A DNA stretch of 64,000 bases from assembly GCA_902596675.1 (NCBI GenBank), contig CACJUO010000002.1, positions 1-64,000 on the forward strand. The letters run 5' to 3'. Positions within the stretch are counted from its first letter, which is position 1. The number at the start of each line of letters is the position of its first letter. The notes under the pieces were generated by a model. The model worked only from the letters and a program-made list of their open reading frames with translations. It did no database searches and was not told where the DNA came from. This document shows, one piece after another, positions 41,014-50,412 of this stretch. The position numbers and the translations under genes were made by a program. The DNA comes from an uncultured Pelagibacteraceae bacterium. GTDB lineage: Bacteria > Pseudomonadota > Alphaproteobacteria > Pelagibacterales > Pelagibacteraceae.

Positions 41014-41600
41014 TTAGATATTTTTTTATCATTTAATCCTACCATCGCTTTTCCTGGAGAAAAAGTATAATCATTATCATCCATTAACTTACCGTTTTTC
41101 ATATTATATAATTTCCAATTAAATTTTATGCTGCTATTTTTTTTTTTTCCTAATTTTAAAATTGTTAATTCAATTTTTCTAGGTTTCCCTCCAGAAGACC
41201 CTTCAAAAGACCTTGTTTCTCCCTCTTTCCAAATTCCCAAGGGAAATTTACATCCATTTTCAATTATTCTACCACCACGTCTACTATCCCAAATTCTTCC
41301 TATGCATTGTCCATCGTTAGTTATAGTAAATAGCTGGGTTTTGAGACCACTTTGCCCTTTTCTTGTTCTTTTATAAACTTTTATTTTTTCTCCAGTTTCT
41401 GGATGATCCCAATCTTCAGGACCTATAATTTCCTTTTTTTTCTTTTCGCCAAATACCAAATTAGCTTTTGTAAATTTAATTTCTGTATCATTTCTAATTT
41501 TTCCACCTGTGAAAAGCTCTAAAGGTATAAATCTCTCAAAAGCTTGGGAAAATTGAGTTAATAAAACTAATATTACAAAACTATAAAAAAGTTTTTTCAT
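41010..41600 (-). CDS. Secreted hypothetical protein
   Basis: Signal peptide MKKLFYSFVILVLLTQFSQA; true start likely ATG 41600 (TAATG overlap with upstream gene), not 41630. Confidence 0.55.
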   Translation of the reverse strand: MKKLFYSFVILVLLTQFSQAFERFIPLELFTGGKIRNDTEIKFTKANLVFGEKKKKEIIGPEDWDHPETGEKIKVYKRTRKGQSGLKTQLFTITNDGQCIGRIWDSRRGGRIIENGCKFPLGIWKEGETRSFEGSSGGKPRKIELTILKLGKKKNSSIKFNWKLYNMKNGKLMDDNDYTFSPGKAMVGLNDKKISK

Positions 41601-42112
41601 TAAAAAATAGACTTTGAATATTTTTTCCAATTTTCTTGGTACCTAATTGCGTTTTGTTTTATTGCATCAATTTCATCATCAGTACACTGCCTTATTACTT
41701 TTCCAGGTGATCCAATTACTAAAGAATTATCAGGAATTTCTTTTCTCTCTGTTACCAATGATTTAGCACCAATTATACAATTCTTTCCAATTTTTGCTCT
41801 GTTAAGAACTACTGCTCCAATCCCAATTAAAGAATTATCGTCAATTGTGCAACCATGAAGCATAACCATATGACCAATCGTTACATTTTTTCCAATTTTC
41901 AAAGGGTAACCTGGGTCTGTATGTAAAACACTTCCATCTTGTACATTTGAACCTTCTCCAATGTGTATATTTTCGATATCACCTCTAAGAGTTGCATTAA
42001 ACCAGACACTGGAGTTTTTTTCTAATGTTACATCTCCAATTATAACAGCGTTAGGCGCTACCCAATTTTCGCCAAGGTTTTTTGGTTTTTTATCTTTTAA
42101 ATCATAAAACAT
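41600..42112 (-). CDS. Gamma-carbonic anhydrase family hexapeptide protein
   Basis: NWVAPNAVIIGDVTLEKNSSVWFNATLRGDIENIHIGEGSNVQDGSVLHTD...IGHMVMLHGCTI. Confidence 0.92.
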   Translation of the reverse strand: MFYDLKDKKPKNLGENWVAPNAVIIGDVTLEKNSSVWFNATLRGDIENIHIGEGSNVQDGSVLHTDPGYPLKIGKNVTIGHMVMLHGCTIDDNSLIGIGAVVLNRAKIGKNCIIGAKSLVTERKEIPDNSLVIGSPGKVIRQCTDDEIDAIKQNAIRYQENWKKYSKSIF

Positions 42113-42132
42113 AAATTATATAGTCTTTTATC

Positions 42133-42684
42133 ATGGCATTAACAAAAACACCAATTTGTGACTTTGGTAAAAAAGCTGATTACTTTGAACTTAAATCAAT
42201 AGATAATAAAATAATTTCATTGAATGATGTAAAAGGTGAAAACGGAACATTAATAATGTTTATTTGTAATCACTGTCCTTATGTTTTGGCAGTTATTAAA
42301 AATGTTGTTGAGGACTGTAAAGAATTAGAAATTGATGGAATTAAGTCTATAGCAATAATGTCAAATGACCCAAAAAGATATGAAGAAGACTCATTTGATA
42401 ATATGATTAAATTTTCAAAAAATCATAATTTTAATTTTCCATATGTAATAGATGAAACTCAAGAAGTAGCAAAAACTTATGGTGCAGTCTGTACTCCTGA
42501 TTTTTTTGGATACAATAAAGATCTTGAGCTTCAATACAGAGGAAGAATAAGAGAATTAAAAAACTTAAAACCTTCTAAAAATGGAGACAGTGAACTTAAA
42601 AAAGCTATGAAAATGATAGCAAAGTTCAACAAAGGTCCAAATGAGCAGTTTCCAAGTATGGGCTGCAGTATTAAGTGGTTTTAA
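42133..42684 (+). CDS. Thioredoxin-family / AhpC-TSA peroxiredoxin-like protein
   Basis: LMFICNHCPYVLAVI...YGAVCTPDFFGYNKDLELQYRGRI. Confidence 0.85.
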   Translation: MALTKTPICDFGKKADYFELKSIDNKIISLNDVKGENGTLIMFICNHCPYVLAVIKNVVEDCKELEIDGIKSIAIMSNDPKRYEEDSFDNMIKFSKNHNFNFPYVIDETQEVAKTYGAVCTPDFFGYNKDLELQYRGRIRELKNLKPSKNGDSELKKAMKMIAKFNKGPNEQFPSMGCSIKWF

Positions 42685-42690
42685 CTAATA

Positions 42691-43773
42691 ATGTATTTAT
42701 TAATTACTAGAACTTTTCCACCAGAGTTAGGGGGTATGCAAAATCTCATGTGGGGATTGGCAAGATCTCTTGCAAAACTTAATTTGATAAAAGTATTTGC
42801 TGATTACCATGAAAATCACGAAGAATTTGATAGTTCTGTCTCATTTTCTATTGAAAGAGTTAGTGGAATGAAACTAATAAGAAAATATCGAAAATCTTAT
42901 TTGATAAATGATTATCTTGAAAATAATAAAAATGTAGAATGTTTGATTGCTGATCATTGGAAAAGTTTAGAACTAATTAAAACAAATAAAAAGAAAATCT
43001 GTCTAATTCATTCAAAAGAAATAAATCACCCTAAAGGCTCAGGATTAAATAAAAAAGTTTTAACAGTTTTAAAAAATGTTGATCATGTTGTTGCTAATTC
43101 AAATTATACAAAAAACTTAGCTATAGACTTAGGAGTAGATGAAAGAAAAATAGTTGTTATTAATCCTGGCGTTGACCCAGTAATTGAAGTTCCAAAAAAA
43201 TCTTTAGATGAGGCTGAGGAAATATTAAAGGGTAAGAAAAATAGACTAATTACAGTTTCAAGATTTGACAAAAGGAAAAATCACGAAAAAGTAATAATGG
43301 CAGTTAGAAACTTAAAAGAAATTTATCCAGAAATAATTTATACTTGTATTGGCTATGGAGATGAGGAAGAAAAATTAAAAAAATTAGTTGTTGAGCTAAA
43401 ATTAGAAGATCAAGTAACTTTTTTAAAAGATATACCAACTGATTTAAAAAATGCTCTCATTGCAAAATCAAATATTTTTGTAATGCCATCTATAATTTAT
43501 AAAAAATCAGTTGAAGGTTTTGGTATAGCCTATGTTGAAGCTGCCCAATATGGAATTCCGTCTATTGGAGGTAAAGATGGAGGAGCTTCAGATGCAATAA
43601 TTCATGAAAAAACTGGTTTAATATGCGATGGTAATAAACTAGAAGATATTTACGCAAGTATAGATACTCTTTTTAAAGAAAATAAATATCTAGAGTATGG
43701 AAAAGAAGCAAAAATTAATTCTACAAACTTTTTATGGGATAAGATAATTGAAAAATATAAGAGAATCCTATAA
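42691..43773 (+). CDS. GT4-family glycosyltransferase
   Basis: TRTFPPELGGMQNLMWGLARSLAK...NYTKNLAIDLGVDERKIVVINPGVDP...SRFDKRKNHEKVI...EGFGIAYVEAAQYGIPSIGG. Confidence 0.92.
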   Translation: MYLLITRTFPPELGGMQNLMWGLARSLAKLNLIKVFADYHENHEEFDSSVSFSIERVSGMKLIRKYRKSYLINDYLENNKNVECLIADHWKSLELIKTNKKKICLIHSKEINHPKGSGLNKKVLTVLKNVDHVVANSNYTKNLAIDLGVDERKIVVINPGVDPVIEVPKKSLDEAEEILKGKKNRLITVSRFDKRKNHEKVIMAVRNLKEIYPEIIYTCIGYGDEEEKLKKLVVELKLEDQVTFLKDIPTDLKNALIAKSNIFVMPSIIYKKSVEGFGIAYVEAAQYGIPSIGGKDGGASDAIIHEKTGLICDGNKLEDIYASIDTLFKENKYLEYGKEAKINSTNFLWDKIIEKYKRIL

Positions 43774-43782
43774 AATAGAAAT

Positions 43783-44202
43783 ATGATTGCAAAGTTTAAT
43801 AACATTTTTTACTTAATTGTCTTTCTTGCACATTTTATAGGAATAGCTGCATATTGTTTTCAAACAATTGCTGGAACCAAAAAATTTATGGATAAGTTTG
43901 GTATAGATCATAGTGCAGCTGTAATGGTTAGATTTGTCGGAGCACTAATGCTTGGTTGGGTAATAATGGCTATTTATATAATGTTTGTAAGACCAAATGG
44001 AGTTGAAGGTACTTGGGCATTTTTTAATTTAATATTTATTATACATGCATGTGTTTTAGGAACAAATTTCTACTCGCTTAAAATTGATAAAACTGGTCTT
44101 AATGAAAAAGTTACTAATGAAGGTATTATAGCGCCTATAGTCTTTTTAATTATGATGGCTATACTTTGTTACGGTCTATCAGATAAAATTTATATCACTT
44201 AA
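43783..44202 (+). CDS. Hypothetical four-TM membrane protein
   Basis: 139 aa with four hydrophobic segments. Confidence 0.6.
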   Translation: MIAKFNNIFYLIVFLAHFIGIAAYCFQTIAGTKKFMDKFGIDHSAAVMVRFVGALMLGWVIMAIYIMFVRPNGVEGTWAFFNLIFIIHACVLGTNFYSLKIDKTGLNEKVTNEGIIAPIVFLIMMAILCYGLSDKIYIT

Positions 44203-45548
44203 ACAAAACTTAATACTTCTTTTGCCACTCTTGCTCCACTTCTATCTGCTCCGTGGACTGTTCCATAATTTTTTGCTGTAGCTTCTCCTGCAAAAAAAAG
44301 TTTATCTGCAACTGAAGTTTTAATATTCTTTCTTAAATCAGCTTTTCCTGGTGTTGCTGAGGCCCAAGCGCCCAATACAAATGGATTTTTGCCCCAAGTA
44401 GTCATATGTCCTTTCACAAAAAATTTATCAAAATCAGACCCAAAAGTATCTCGTAAGGTTTGTAAAACGAAATCTATACCTGCCTTACTTCCTGCTTTTT
44501 CTAAATCTTTTGCAAATTCTCCACCCACATCAAAATATGATATTTTAGAATTATGTAAATTCATTGTTGAACAATATCCCTCTGGAGATTTAAAACCATC
44601 AGTTTTGATTTTTGGAGTAAAATACATGTCTGGTTTTACTTTATACTCTTTATAAAAATCATCTTTTAACTGTAATGTTACATGATTATAATTTGAACAG
44701 GAAAATGCATCATAAGCTTCATACTTTTCAATAGGTAGTGCTGGAGTAAATTTGATTTTTCCTGAATTAAATGCTGAGGTTGATACTGTTATAACGCAAG
44801 CTTTTGCACTTATAGTTCCTTTATTTGTGACTACCTTAACCCCATTGCCATCCCATTTAACCTCATTAACAGTTGTTTGAAGTTGAACTGGCACATTTTG
44901 TCTATAATGAGCAAGTAACGCACCATATCCTTGTTTTACAAATCCATCTCCACCTTGACTACCCTCACCATAACTTTCCCAGTTAAGTTTACCATCTGCG
45001 GCTGTGTATTGATCTATATCTTTTCCAGATTCGCAAGGAAATCTTATTTGATGCGCTGTTGCAAACCATTCATTTTCTAACCATTTTTCTTTAACTTTAT
45101 TACTTAAAGGAACGTCATCTTTTGTTTTGTTTTTTAACTTTCCCAATTTACTGTACATTCCATAAAGTTTCATTCCCTTAACTTTTTTTTGACCGTCATA
45201 AATTATGACTTTGTCTGGATCTTTATAAATATCAAATATATCTTTTTGTTTTTTTCCGTACTTTGCAATTTGATTAAAATTAAAATTATGTAACCAATGA
45301 GCTCCAAGATCATAAGGAACACCAAATATCGAGGTGTTTGTAAAACATCTTCCACCCTTTCTGCTCATTGCATCAAGACAAACAACTGATTTTCCTTTTT
45401 TCATTAATTCAGCTGTTACCGATAATCCTGATGCGCCACCACCAATTACCACAACTTCTGGATTTGATTGTGAAAATGAAATTTTTGGTATGGCTGCAAA
45501 TGCTAATGCTGATAGTGATGTTTTTAAAAATCGCCTTCTTGATATCAT
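44199..45548 (-). CDS. Flavin-containing amine oxidase with Tat signal
   Basis: MISRRRFLKTSLSALAFAAIP twin-arginine signal; VVVIGGGASGLSVTAELMKKGKSVVCLDAMSRKGGR; C-term FFAGEATAKNYGTVHGADRSGARVA. Confidence 0.9.
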   Translation of the reverse strand: MISRRRFLKTSLSALAFAAIPKISFSQSNPEVVVIGGGASGLSVTAELMKKGKSVVCLDAMSRKGGRCFTNTSIFGVPYDLGAHWLHNFNFNQIAKYGKKQKDIFDIYKDPDKVIIYDGQKKVKGMKLYGMYSKLGKLKNKTKDDVPLSNKVKEKWLENEWFATAHQIRFPCESGKDIDQYTAADGKLNWESYGEGSQGGDGFVKQGYGALLAHYRQNVPVQLQTTVNEVKWDGNGVKVVTNKGTISAKACVITVSTSAFNSGKIKFTPALPIEKYEAYDAFSCSNYNHVTLQLKDDFYKEYKVKPDMYFTPKIKTDGFKSPEGYCSTMNLHNSKISYFDVGGEFAKDLEKAGSKAGIDFVLQTLRDTFGSDFDKFFVKGHMTTWGKNPFVLGAWASATPGKADLRKNIKTSVADKLFFAGEATAKNYGTVHGADRSGARVAKEVLSFV

Positions 45549-47041
45549 TTTTTTATTATAGTTTTATAAAAATGCCAGACAACTATTAAAATTGTAGTTA
45601 ATAAAATACACAAAGTAAGTGTTCTGTCCCAAAGAAACTCCCATGATCCATTACTTAATAGCAAAGATCGTCTTAAATTTTCTTCCATTAACCCTCCAAG
45701 CACAAAGGCAAGTATTAGTGGTGGCATTGGAAAATCATATAAACGCATAAAAGTTGCAACAACAGCAATTCCTATCATTAAATAAATATCAAAGTTATTA
45801 AATGACATTACATAAATTCCGGTAATAGAAAAAAATAGGATTAACGGGATTAAATAATTTTTTGGAACCGCAAGGATTCTTGCGATGTAAGGAATTAGAG
45901 GTAAGTTTAAAATTAATAATATTACCATACCTATATACATAGACATAATTATAGACCAAAATATTTCTGGATTTGTCATATAAAGTCTTGGGCCAGGTTG
46001 AACGCCAAATCCTAATAAAGCCCCCAACATAACTGCAGTTGTTCCACTGCCTGGTATACCTAAAGTAAGCATAGGTACAAATGATCCTGAGCAAGCTGCA
46101 TTATTTGCGGTTTCTGGAGCAGACAAACCATTAACACTTCCTTTGCCAAACTTTTCTTTTTCTTCGTCGTTAACTACATTTCTTTCCATTCCATATGCTA
46201 AAAAAGAAGCAATTGTTGCTCCTGCCCCTGGCAACACTCCAATTAAAAAACCAATTACTGATGATCTTGGAATTGTCTTGTACATTTTGGTTCTTTCTTC
46301 TTTGTTAATTTTAATTGAGCCAAGCTCTGTTAATGAAACTTGTTTAGCAGCGCTTGTAGGGTCATTTCTCTTTAAAATTATGGTTAAAGCTTCACTCATT
46401 GCAAAGGTTGCCATAACAACAAGAACAAAGCTAATTCCATCTGTTAAATTCATATTATTAAATGTAAATCTTGTAATATCTGATAAGCTATCTTGGCCAA
46501 CAGACGCTAGCATCAATCCTAGCACTACCATCATCATTGCTTTTAAAAATTGACCTTTTGAGGAAAAAGCTGCGATTGCAGTTAAACCTAAAATCATTAA
46601 TGCAAAGTAATCTGGTGATCTAAATGATAAACTTACTTTAGATAAACTAGGAGCCATAAATAACAAATAAATTGCTGACAAAGTTCCACCAGCAAATGAA
46701 CTCCAGGCGGCTATAGCTAAAGCTTTTCCTGCCTTTCCTTGTTGAGCCATTGGGTAACCATCAAATGATGTTGCTACAGTTCCTGGAACACCAGGTGCGT
46801 TTAACAAAATTGATGACGTAGAACCTCCAAATACTGCACCATAGTAAACTCCTGCCATTAAGATTAATCCAGTTGCTGGATCAAAACCATAAGTAATTGG
46901 TATCATTAAAGCTATCGCTGTCATTGGTCCAAGTCCTGGCAACATTCCAATAATTGTTCCAAAAAAACAGCCAAGCATTACCATTAAAATATTTTGAAGA
47001 GTAAGGGCTGTTGTTAAACCAATTAGAATCCCCTCAATCAT
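45545..47041 (-). CDS. tctA: Tripartite tricarboxylate transporter large permease TctA
   Basis: GTIIGMLPGLGPMTAIALMIPITYGFDPATGLILMAGVYYGAVFGGSTSSILLNAPGVPGT. Confidence 0.95.
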   Translation of the reverse strand: MIEGILIGLTTALTLQNILMVMLGCFFGTIIGMLPGLGPMTAIALMIPITYGFDPATGLILMAGVYYGAVFGGSTSSILLNAPGVPGTVATSFDGYPMAQQGKAGKALAIAAWSSFAGGTLSAIYLLFMAPSLSKVSLSFRSPDYFALMILGLTAIAAFSSKGQFLKAMMMVVLGLMLASVGQDSLSDITRFTFNNMNLTDGISFVLVVMATFAMSEALTIILKRNDPTSAAKQVSLTELGSIKINKEERTKMYKTIPRSSVIGFLIGVLPGAGATIASFLAYGMERNVVNDEEKEKFGKGSVNGLSAPETANNAACSGSFVPMLTLGIPGSGTTAVMLGALLGFGVQPGPRLYMTNPEIFWSIIMSMYIGMVILLILNLPLIPYIARILAVPKNYLIPLILFFSITGIYVMSFNNFDIYLMIGIAVVATFMRLYDFPMPPLILAFVLGGLMEENLRRSLLLSNGSWEFLWDRTLTLCILLTTILIVVWHFYKTIIKK

Positions 47042-47508
47042 CCCATAACTCCAATTGATTGTAAGAATGGATCTCTTAAATAAATATCAAGAACGCCATG
47101 AAGCAAATACATAAAAGCTGCTACAAAAGGAAAAGACAATAAGAACATTAAAACCCATCTTCTCTCTCCTAAAAAATAATATGAAGAGAACAAAAATAGC
47201 GAAGTAGTTAAAAAATAACCAACTTTTAAAATTGTAGCACCATAAATTATCGCAATAACAATAAGTATTACTGTTTTTTTATATTCTAAAGTTTTATGTT
47301 GAACTTTTATTGTATTAGGATCTGGTAAAATTAGTTTTAATCCTGAAAAAAAAAGACCTGCATAACCTAGATAAATTGGGAATGTTCTTGCATTAAAAGG
47401 TGCATTTTCATCGAATGCAAAAACTTGAATTTGATAAGCTGTATATAAATAAAATGCGGAAAATATAAAAAAGAGCAGTGATATAACTTTTGTAGTATTT
47501 ATATTCAC
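47038..47508 (-). CDS. tctB: Tripartite tricarboxylate transporter small subunit TctB
   Basis: 4-TM protein between tctA and tctC; GTG start at 47508. Confidence 0.85.
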   Translation of the reverse strand: MNINTTKVISLLFFIFSAFYLYTAYQIQVFAFDENAPFNARTFPIYLGYAGLFFSGLKLILPDPNTIKVQHKTLEYKKTVILIVIAIIYGATILKVGYFLTTSLFLFSSYYFLGERRWVLMFLLSFPFVAAFMYLLHGVLDIYLRDPFLQSIGVMG

Positions 47509-47514
47509 TGCTCT
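47472..47514 (-). promoter_or_regulatory. Terminator-like hairpin spanning the tctB GTG start codon
   Basis: Minus strand AGAGCAGTGA(A)TATAA-...-TTATATCACTGCTCT followed by TTTTTT; 10-bp perfect outer stem, 15 bp with one bulged A; GTG lies in the 5' arm. Confidence 0.7.
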
Positions 47515-47535
47515 AATATTAAATAATCGTTAAGA

Positions 47536-48516
47536 TTATATAACTCCTAATTTCTTCATAAGAGCTGTCATTTCTTCAGTTTGTTTTTCTAAGAAAGAGA
47601 CAAACTTACCTTCTGGATTGTAAATATTAACCCATGCATTTCTTGCTCTAACAGTTTCCCATTCAGAAGTTTTTTGAACATCGCCTAACATTTTTGCAAT
47701 TTTAGATTTATCTGCATCGCTCATTCCTGGAGGTCCAAAGAAACCTCTCCAGTTAACAAATTGCACATCATAACCTTGTTCTTTAAGAGTTGGTGCATCT
47801 GGAGCATCAGAAACTCTTGAAGGAGCTGTAATACCAATAATTCTTACTTGGTCTCTTGCACCCATAAGCTCACCTAAACCAGTAGAGATAATTTGTGTTT
47901 CCCCAGATAAAAGTCCAGCTAAAGCTTTTCCACCAGCATCATAAGGAATATAAGCGACATCATTAGGATTAGCACCAGCAGCTTGGAAAGCTAAAGCACC
48001 AATTAAATGGTCCATGCTTCCTCTTACTGATCCACCAGCCATTTTAATAGAGCTTGCATCTTTTTTATACGCATCAACTACATCTTTGAAATTTTTATAA
48101 GGTGAATCTTTGGCAACTGCTATTGCACCGTAATCACCAATGACTCCCGCTATCGGCACAACATCTTTATATGACAAAGTTCCACTTCCACTCACATAAC
48201 CTTTGTGTCTTGTTATTGATCTTAAAACTAATGGTGTTGATTGAACTAAGACTGTATTAGCAGGCTTATTATTAATCATATAGGCTAATGCTTTTCCACC
48301 ACCACCACCTGACATATTTTCAAATGATGCACTTTTTAACATTCCAGCTTTTGTCAAAGCTTCTCCAGTACCTCTAGCAGTTCCATCCCAACCACCACCA
48401 GCACCACCGCCAATTACAAAATGCAATTTATCAATTGCTAATGAGTTAGTTGTTGTTGCTGAAAATAAAAGTAAAGTTGAGAATAAAACTGTAATTAAAG
48501 ATTTAATTAGTTTCAT
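47536..48516 (-). CDS. tctC: Tripartite tricarboxylate transporter solute-binding protein TctC
   Basis: HFVIGGGAGGGWDGTARGTGEALTKAGMLKSASFENMSGGGGGKAL; start set to ATG 48516 (MKLIKSLITVLFSTLLLFSA signal peptide with GGAGG upstream) rather than ORF-track 48579. Confidence 0.92.
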   Translation of the reverse strand: MKLIKSLITVLFSTLLLFSATTTNSLAIDKLHFVIGGGAGGGWDGTARGTGEALTKAGMLKSASFENMSGGGGGKALAYMINNKPANTVLVQSTPLVLRSITRHKGYVSGSGTLSYKDVVPIAGVIGDYGAIAVAKDSPYKNFKDVVDAYKKDASSIKMAGGSVRGSMDHLIGALAFQAAGANPNDVAYIPYDAGGKALAGLLSGETQIISTGLGELMGARDQVRIIGITAPSRVSDAPDAPTLKEQGYDVQFVNWRGFFGPPGMSDADKSKIAKMLGDVQKTSEWETVRARNAWVNIYNPEGKFVSFLEKQTEEMTALMKKLGVI

Positions 48517-48538
48517 TATTTCCTCCCTTATTATAATT

Positions 48539-48552
48539 ATACTATATAGTAT
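48539..48552. promoter_or_regulatory. 14-bp perfect palindrome ATACTATATAGTAT in divergent tctC / AbrB-type promoter
   Basis: Sequence equals its own reverse complement; located between tctC start (48516) and 48594. Confidence 0.6.
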
Positions 48553-48593
48553 TAAACATAGATTCATATTTAGTGTCAATAATCATTAATTAA

Positions 48594-49664
48594 ATGTTAG
48601 CTGCTTTATCATTTCAAAATTTTTTTAAAGATTTGGGTGCCAGCTATAAAGCTCTAACTATTGGTATTATAGGTGGATATATTGGGACTATAATCGGACT
48701 ACCTTTGCCTTGGTTATTAGGTTCTCTTGGTTTAAACCTTTGTGTAGCTTTTACAAAATTTGACATAAGGTTTCCCACAAAATTATTAAATCCTATTTTT
48801 TTAATGGTTGGAATAATTCTTGGAGGGACACTTAATGTATCTTTATTATACAAAATACATTTGTGGGTATTCTCATCCTTAGCAATGTTGGTATGTACAA
48901 TTGTGAGTACAATATTGGCTGGTTTATATTTTGTTAAAGTTTGTAAATTTGATAAATTTATTGCTACTTTAGCAGCTCTACCAGGTGCATTTGTTCCAAT
49001 TACAGCAGCACTCTTAGAATATGGTAAAAAAGATAATCATAAGCAAGTATTAATACCACAAGCAACCAGAGTAATTTTTATTGTTAGTTTTGTGCCAATT
49101 TTATTTATTAGTAATTTGGGTTTTTCAGAGATCGAAGGATATAATTACGATAACATCTACAATCTTAGATATTATTTTGAAATAATATTTTTAATTTTTA
49201 TTTGTTATTTATTTTCAATATTTTTAAAAAAACTAAAAGTTCCATCTCCAATTCTTGTTGGGGCGATGGCTTTGTCTGGATTATTTTATACTTTTGAAAT
49301 TGTGAATGCTAGATTTCCTGATTTTATAATAAATATTGCTTTCATTTTTTTAGGAACCGCGCTTGGAAGTAGATTGAATGGTTTAAAATTGAAAGAATTA
49401 TTTTTTTATATATTTCACGGAGTTATTGTCAGCTCTATACTTGTAATAGTTGCAATGGTTACAGCTTATTTTTTGCAATTTCTTGGCTTTGATTTCATTC
49501 CTACATTTTTAAGTTTTGCCCCAGGAGGTATACATGAGATGGTTGTAATAAGTGTAGCTTATAATATTGATCCAATCTTTGTTAGTTATCATCACTTTTT
49601 AAGAATATTAATTATTGTAGCTTTTCTTCCTATTATTCTTAAAAAATTTAATGATGATGTTTAA
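48594..49664 (+). CDS. AbrB-type (putative ammonia monooxygenase / transition-state membrane regulator-like) membrane protein
   Basis: LGLPLPWLLGSLGLNLC...LAALPGAFVPITAALLEY...LSFAPGGIHEMVVISVAYNIDPIFVSYHHFLRI. Confidence 0.85.
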   Translation: MLAALSFQNFFKDLGASYKALTIGIIGGYIGTIIGLPLPWLLGSLGLNLCVAFTKFDIRFPTKLLNPIFLMVGIILGGTLNVSLLYKIHLWVFSSLAMLVCTIVSTILAGLYFVKVCKFDKFIATLAALPGAFVPITAALLEYGKKDNHKQVLIPQATRVIFIVSFVPILFISNLGFSEIEGYNYDNIYNLRYYFEIIFLIFICYLFSIFLKKLKVPSPILVGAMALSGLFYTFEIVNARFPDFIINIAFIFLGTALGSRLNGLKLKELFFYIFHGVIVSSILVIVAMVTAYFLQFLGFDFIPTFLSFAPGGIHEMVVISVAYNIDPIFVSYHHFLRILIIVAFLPIILKKFNDDV

Positions 49665-49668
49665 ATAT

Positions 49669-50412
49669 TTAAATAAAGTCTATAATGAGTTTTGTACTGC
49701 TTAAAAGTATTAATGCATAAAGAATGTTGTAAAATAAATTTTCTTCTATAATTTTTAATAATTTATACCCAATAAAAATTCCAATTATAGCCAAAGGGAA
49801 AAGGGAGATAGATTGATACAATGTATCAAAATTCATCATTGATAAATAAATGTATAGTGGAAGTTTTATTAGATTAACACAGCTAAAAAAAATTATTCTA
49901 GTTCCAACGTAAACTTCTTTTTTTAATCTTAATGGTAATAAATAAAGACTCGTAGGAGTTCCACCTGCATGTACACAAAAACTTGAAAATCCAGCAATTG
50001 ACGAACATATAGCACCCTTTAAAAAATTTTGCTTTGCTGGAATTGTTTTTTCTTTTTTAAACAAAAAATAATGTCCAGCAAATAAAAAACCCATTACCCC
50101 TACTATTAGTTTGAGCAAATCTTCTGAGAAATTATTAAATGTAAAAGAACCTATTAGAATACCTAGTGCTGCAAAGGGCACTATTACTTTTAGAATACTA
50201 AAATCAAATTCTCTTCTAAATCTGTAAACAGCTATAATATCTGAAAATATTAGAATAGGTAGAATGATTGCAAGTGCCTGTTGTAATGGCATAACAACAG
50301 TCATTAAAGGAACAGATATCAATGATATAGAACCACCTAAACCAGACTTTGCAATTCCATAAAGTATTATGGCTGGAACAACACTTATAAAGAAAAGGAA
50401 GTTTATTTCCAT
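49669..50412 (-). CDS. TauE/SafE family permease
   Basis: AKSGLGGSISLISVPLMTVVMPLQQALAIILPILIFSDIIAVYRFRREFD. Confidence 0.88.
   Translation of the reverse strand: MEINFLFFISVVPAIILYGIAKSGLGGSISLISVPLMTVVMPLQQALAIILPILIFSDIIAVYRFRREFDFSILKVIVPFAALGILIGSFTFNNFSEDLLKLIVGVMGFLFAGHYFLFKKEKTIPAKQNFLKGAICSSIAGFSSFCVHAGGTPTSLYLLPLRLKKEVYVGTRIIFFSCVNLIKLPLYIYLSMMNFDTLYQSISLFPLAIIGIFIGYKLLKIIEENLFYNILYALILLSSTKLIIDFI

Noticed and set aside
45334-45589. Two overlapping plus-strand ORFs opposite the amine oxidase N-terminus
   Set aside because: Antisense to the Tat signal and Rossmann motif of a real CDS.
46143-46553. 136-aa antisense ORF in tctA
   Set aside because: Long but opposite a highly conserved TctA sequence; no recognisable domain.
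48517-48579. N-terminal extension of TctC
   Set aside because: A clean signal peptide with GGAGG upstream begins at 48516; the extension would cover the operator palindrome.
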